IMG/VR virus record: IMGVR_UViG_3300017528_000128
Location: 1 to 23,791 of that record
From: a virus
Direction: 5' to 3' (one strand)
DNA length: 23,791 bases
In this document: positions 21,252 through 23,791 of the stretch, one piece after another
Numbering within the stretch: the stretch's first letter is position 1
Layout: every line of letters starts with the position of its first letter
The notes under the pieces: generated by a model
Databases searched by the model: none
The model's input: the letters and a program-made list of their open reading frames with translations, nothing else
What the model was told of the DNA's origin: nothing
Translations under genes and position numbers: made by a program

Positions 21252-22883
21252 TCAGCCAAGCGGCGCGTTCATAAGATCCAGCTCGTGGCTGCCGTTGCCG
21301 GTGGCCGCCCGGTGCGCCGCCGCTATCGCCTGCTCCGCCGCGCTGGGCCTGGGCGCGGCAGGTGGCTGGCGGCGCTGCGGCGACACCCACTGATGCGACC
21401 GCACCCGCGCGGCGTAGCTGAATGTGTCCACCTGGTCATCGTTGGTGCCCCGGGGGAACGCGGCCAGCTCGTCAAGCCACTCATCCAGCCACACCCCATC
21501 CAGGCAGTTGCCGCACGGGCAGCCGCTGGTCTCGGCGGGGAACCACACCTTGCCCGCCTGGCACTGCCCGGCCGCCGGCTCGGCACGGGTCACCTTGTCG
21601 GTGTCCGCGATCAGCGGCACCACCGGCACCCCGGCGTCGCGGCCGTCTTGCACCACGGTGGTGGACCACCACGACTGCTCGACGTACAGAATGTCAAACC
21701 CCCACGTGTTGGCCAGGCCCTCCACCATGCCGAAGTGGTCGTGGTCGGCTATGCGGTTGCGCTGGCGGTCCAGCAGCACCAAGATGCCTTCCACGGTGAT
21801 GGCCCACACCGACACCACGGTGAAGTCCGCGCCGGTCTTAGTGGAGGCGGCCACGTCCATGGTGGCGAACCGCCACGTATCGGCCATCGTGACGAGGCGG
21901 CCCTCGCACTCGATGCGCTGCCGGCCATCGGGCCACGGGTCGGCCCACCGCCAGTAGCGGAAGGTGGGCCGGCGGAAGAAATTGCCCTCGGCGGCCGTGG
22001 GCGTCTGCTGGTAGACGCCAGCGAACACGTACTGGCTCATGCCCGCTTGGAGGTTGTGGAAGTACCCGGGTTCGCGGCCCCGCACGCTGGGCAGCTCTTG
22101 CCCCGGTGCGCGGCCCAGCGGGTCAGCGTCGCCAGCGATGGCGGGGATGGTCAGCCGCCGCCACCGCAGCGGCCCTGGCCGGGAGAAGATGCGCCCGGCC
22201 AAATCGTCCTCGTGCCACCGGGTTTGGATGAGCACCACCCGCGCGCCGGGGGCCAGGCGGGTGAGCGCCACGCTCTCCCACCAATCCCAGGCCGCGTCGC
22301 GCAGCTTCTCGCTCTCGGCGGCGGCCCGGTCTTTCACCGGGTCATCCACGATCAGCACATCCACCGGGCGGCCGGTGAGCGCGCCGCCGATGCCGACGCA
22401 GTACACGCCGCCGCCCGCCGGGGTTTCCCACCGGCTGGCGGCCATGGAGTCGCGGCGCACGTCGATGTGCAGCTTGGCGCAGCCGCCGTCGCACACCTGC
22501 CCGGCCTTGGATACCCCGCAGGTTTCCTGCCGGATGTCCTGCTTGATGTCGCGGCCCCACCGGGTGGCAAGGTCCATCTCGTAGGAGACGATGGCGATGC
22601 GCAGCGCCGGGTTGTGATCCAGCAGCCATTCCACGAACCGCCGCGACACCCGCTGGCTCTTGCCCTCCTGGGGTGGCATGAACACCGCCAGGGCGTTGTC
22701 TGGGGAGTCCTCGGCCATCAGCCCCACCAGCGCCTCGTCTACCAGCTTGAGCGCGGGGCTGTTGCCGGTGGTGATGTCGAGCGCCTGGGCCAGCGCGCCG
22801 GGCGTGGGGTAGCGGCGGGGCTGGGTCTCCCACTGCCGCGCCGCCCACTCCTGCCACGGCACCACCGCAGGGCGTACGGTCAC
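21252..22883 (-). CDS. terL: Terminase large subunit
   Basis: The 543-residue protein starts at GTG 22881-22883, overlapping the previous stop as GTGA. It is the packaging motor: ATPase first, nuclease second. ATPase motifs: Walker A-like PPQEGKSQ at 70-77, adenine-binding WQEW region near the start, Walker B DVLIVDDP at 175-182, and the coupling motif TRWHEDDLAG at 221-230. Nuclease motifs: MDVAAS with Asp343, YVEQSWW with Glu402, and the final acidic NDDQVDTFSYA with Asp486. Two cysteine groups are unusual: Cys122, Cys131 and Cys135 in the ATPase half, and GCPCGNC at 454-460 before the last nuclease motif. No small terminase gene is seen in the window, so it should lie upstream of the right edge or be absent. 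Length is normal for the family. Confidence 0.95.
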   Translation of the reverse strand: MTVRPAVVPWQEWAARQWETQPRRYPTPGALAQALDITTGNSPALKLVDEALVGLMAEDSPDNALAVFMPPQEGKSQRVSRRFVEWLLDHNPALRIAIVSYEMDLATRWGRDIKQDIRQETCGVSKAGQVCDGGCAKLHIDVRRDSMAASRWETPAGGGVYCVGIGGALTGRPVDVLIVDDPVKDRAAAESEKLRDAAWDWWESVALTRLAPGARVVLIQTRWHEDDLAGRIFSRPGPLRWRRLTIPAIAGDADPLGRAPGQELPSVRGREPGYFHNLQAGMSQYVFAGVYQQTPTAAEGNFFRRPTFRYWRWADPWPDGRQRIECEGRLVTMADTWRFATMDVAASTKTGADFTVVSVWAITVEGILVLLDRQRNRIADHDHFGMVEGLANTWGFDILYVEQSWWSTTVVQDGRDAGVPVVPLIADTDKVTRAEPAAGQCQAGKVWFPAETSGCPCGNCLDGVWLDEWLDELAAFPRGTNDDQVDTFSYAARVRSHQWVSPQRRQPPAAPRPSAAEQAIAAAHRAATGNGSHELDLMNAPLG

Positions 22884-23194
22884 GCCACGGTGCCCCTGGT
22901 GTCACCGATACGCACCCGCCCCGCGCGCAATATCAGCAGTTCCGGCGCGGCGTGGACGCGGACGAACGCCATGTACTCGCCATCGGGCCATAGCACCGTG
23001 CTGCGCTGCAACGCCACCTCCTCATCCGCGCCTACGGTGGGTGAGCGCCAGGTGGCCGGCTGCCAGTCCGCGCTGCCAGGCGTGGTGTCCTGCGCCACCA
23101 GCGCCAAGTCCACCAGCAGCCCCGTGGGGTCGGCCAGGGGCGTGGTCAGCGGCACGTAGATGTACGGGGTGGCCCCCGACTCGATCACCAGCAC
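22880..23194 (-). CDS. Small beta-rich protein, function unknown
   Basis: This 104-residue protein starts at GTG 23192-23194 behind a GAGGAGGGG site and ends at TGA 22880-22882, overlapping the terminase start. It is made of short strands: MLVIESGATPYIYVPLTTP, a LLVDLALVAQDTTPGSADWQ stretch, TWRSPTVGADEEVALQRS, then WPDGEYMAFVRVHAAPELLI and LRAGRVRIGD. The order (an early P-Y-I-Y-V-P-L, mid D-W-x-x-A-x-W, G-x-Y-x-x-x-V-R-V, and final A-G-x-V-R-I) is seen in short actinophage hypothetical proteins encoded near tail or terminase genes. I take it as a virion or tail-fibre partner, given the LamG-type protein before it. I cannot name a family. Confidence 0.75.
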   Translation of the reverse strand: MLVIESGATPYIYVPLTTPLADPTGLLVDLALVAQDTTPGSADWQPATWRSPTVGADEEVALQRSTVLWPDGEYMAFVRVHAAPELLILRAGRVRIGDTRGTVA

Positions 23195-23206
23195 GGCCCC
23201 TCCTCG

Positions 23207-23791
23207 TCAGTCGTGTGGTGGCCGCGCCGCCCAGGCGGTGTGCGGCTCACCGGCAGCATACGGCTCGGCGTGCGGCGGCCTGGCAACCCACACGATGTGC
23301 GGCCCGCCAGCAGCGGCACCAGACAGCACCACCAGCGGCACCGGCACCCCAGCAGCCGCCAGCGTAGCCACCACGGTGGCCGTGGCGGCGGCCCGCAGCG
23401 TAGCTGGGGCGTTGATGGCGGCCAGCGCGGCCAGCAACGCGGCGGCGGCCTCGCGGGACGGCGGGGCCGTCAGGGCGGCCGTGGCGGCCAGGGCAGCGGC
23501 AGCGCCTTGGGTGGCTGGCACCAGGCCCAGCGCGGTGGCCACGGCCAGGGTGGCCGTGCCTTGGGTGGCAAGCGTCCCAGCGGCGGCCACGGCAGCAGCA
23601 GCGGCCAGGGTGGCGGGGGCCACCTGGACGGCTGGCGGGGCGGCCAGCGCCATCTGGGCGGCCAGCACCGCGCCCGCACCTTGGGTGGGTGACGGCGGCG
23701 GCCCGGTGCCGGCCTGGTAGTGGGCGGTCACCTGCGCCTGGGTGAGCACCGCTTTGTAAATCGCCACCTCATCCAGCGACCCGCCGAACGC
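23207..23791 (-). CDS. LamG-type structural protein with alanine-rich repeats (5' end cut by window edge)
   Basis: The frame is open to the right edge and ends at TGA 23207-23209. Its first visible residues, FGGSLDEVAIYKAVLTQAQ then VTAHYQAG, are the classic end of a LamG or concanavalin-like domain (G-x-L-D-E-V-A-I-Y...L-T...Q-x-x-x-H-Y). After a proline turn come six imperfect alanine-rich repeats of 18-21 residues, then a C-terminus with two copies of a P-H-x-x-W-x-A-R-P-P-H motif. LamG domains bind carbohydrate, and phages use them in tail or head surface proteins. This position upstream of terminase suggests a host-contact protein or the last gene of a receptor-binding block. The N-terminus lies outside the window, so the total size is unknown. 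Confidence 0.82.
   Translation of the reverse strand, partial: AFGGSLDEVAIYKAVLTQAQVTAHYQAGTGPPPSPTQGAGAVLAAQMALAAPPAVQVAPATLAAAAAVAAAGTLATQGTATLAVATALGLVPATQGAAAALAATAALTAPPSREAAAALLAALAAINAPATLRAAATATVVATLAAAGVPVPLVVLSGAAAGGPHIVWVARPPHAEPYAAGEPHTAWAARPPHD
23213..23302 (-). repeat. Duplicated P-H-x-x-W-x-A-R-P-P-H motif
   Basis: PHIVWVARPPH and PHTAWAARPPH lie 8 residues apart at the C-terminus of the LamG-type protein. Each has two histidines and a tryptophan, and may be a small binding element. It resembles no domain I can name. Confidence 0.55.
23339..23686 (-). repeat. Six imperfect alanine-rich repeats
   Basis: After the LamG end, repeats of 18-21 residues follow each other, such as TQGTATLAVATALGLVPA, TQGAAAALAATAALTAPPS and REAAAALLAALAAINAPA. 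Each has A-x-L-A-A-x-A-A-L followed by a proline-containing turn. The plus strand shows recurring CCTTGGGTGG and GGCGGCCAGGG words. These may form a regular stalk. Confidence 0.6.

Noticed and set aside
1-23791. CRISPR array, insertion sequence, integrase or att site
   Set aside because: No regularly spaced identical repeats, transposase motifs, recombinase motifs or direct-repeat pairs were found.

Overview
This window is one strand-coherent block of tail-phage structural genes. Every gene I can support lies on the minus strand, so transcription runs from high to low coordinates. The DNA is visibly very GC-rich, codon third positions are almost all G or C, and GTG or TTG starts are common. 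Together with a DUF397-like protein, a family known mainly from actinomycetes, this points to a siphovirus (Caudoviricetes, HK97-fold capsid, long non-contractile tail), or a prophage of one, infecting a high-GC actinobacterium. No integrase, repressor, lysis or replication gene is visible, so lifestyle cannot be decided.

Layout in transcription order. At the right edge is the end of a LamG-type protein with an alanine-rich repeat tail (23207-23791, 5' end cut off), then a small beta-rich protein (22880-23194) and the large terminase (21252-22883). A small accessory pocket follows: a 48-residue one-helix membrane protein (21078-21224) overlapping a DUF397-like protein (20921-21115 or longer). 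Next comes a 371-base gene-free stretch (20550-20920) with several GC-rich inverted repeats. The head module is a portal fused to a MuF-like domain (18216-20549), a protease fused to a scaffold with a histidine-rich segment (16309-18216), two paralogous decoration-type proteins (15892-16302, 15450-15845), and the major capsid protein (14472-15392).

The connector and tail module continues with a small head protein, a head-tail adaptor, a gp10-like completion protein, a tail terminator, two small proteins, the tail tube protein and a tail assembly chaperone read in two frames. Then come the tape measure with a transglycosylase-like domain (7366-10353), a 2111-residue tail-tip protein (1030-7365) and the start of a hub or Tal-like protein cut by the left edge (1-1026).

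The genes together cover a typical head and tail assembly line: terminase packages DNA through the portal, the protease-scaffold shapes and matures the shell, decoration proteins stabilise it, connector proteins join the tail, the chaperones load the tape measure, tube subunits polymerise around it, and the tip binds the host. The unusual parts are the giant tip protein (beta-propeller, Ig-like repeats, Dit-like core and glycine-rich domain in one chain), the orphan DUF397-like gene beside a membrane peptide, the structured stretch next to it, and a chaperone frameshift without a canonical slippery site. All family assignments come from reading the translated sequence; no database search was run.
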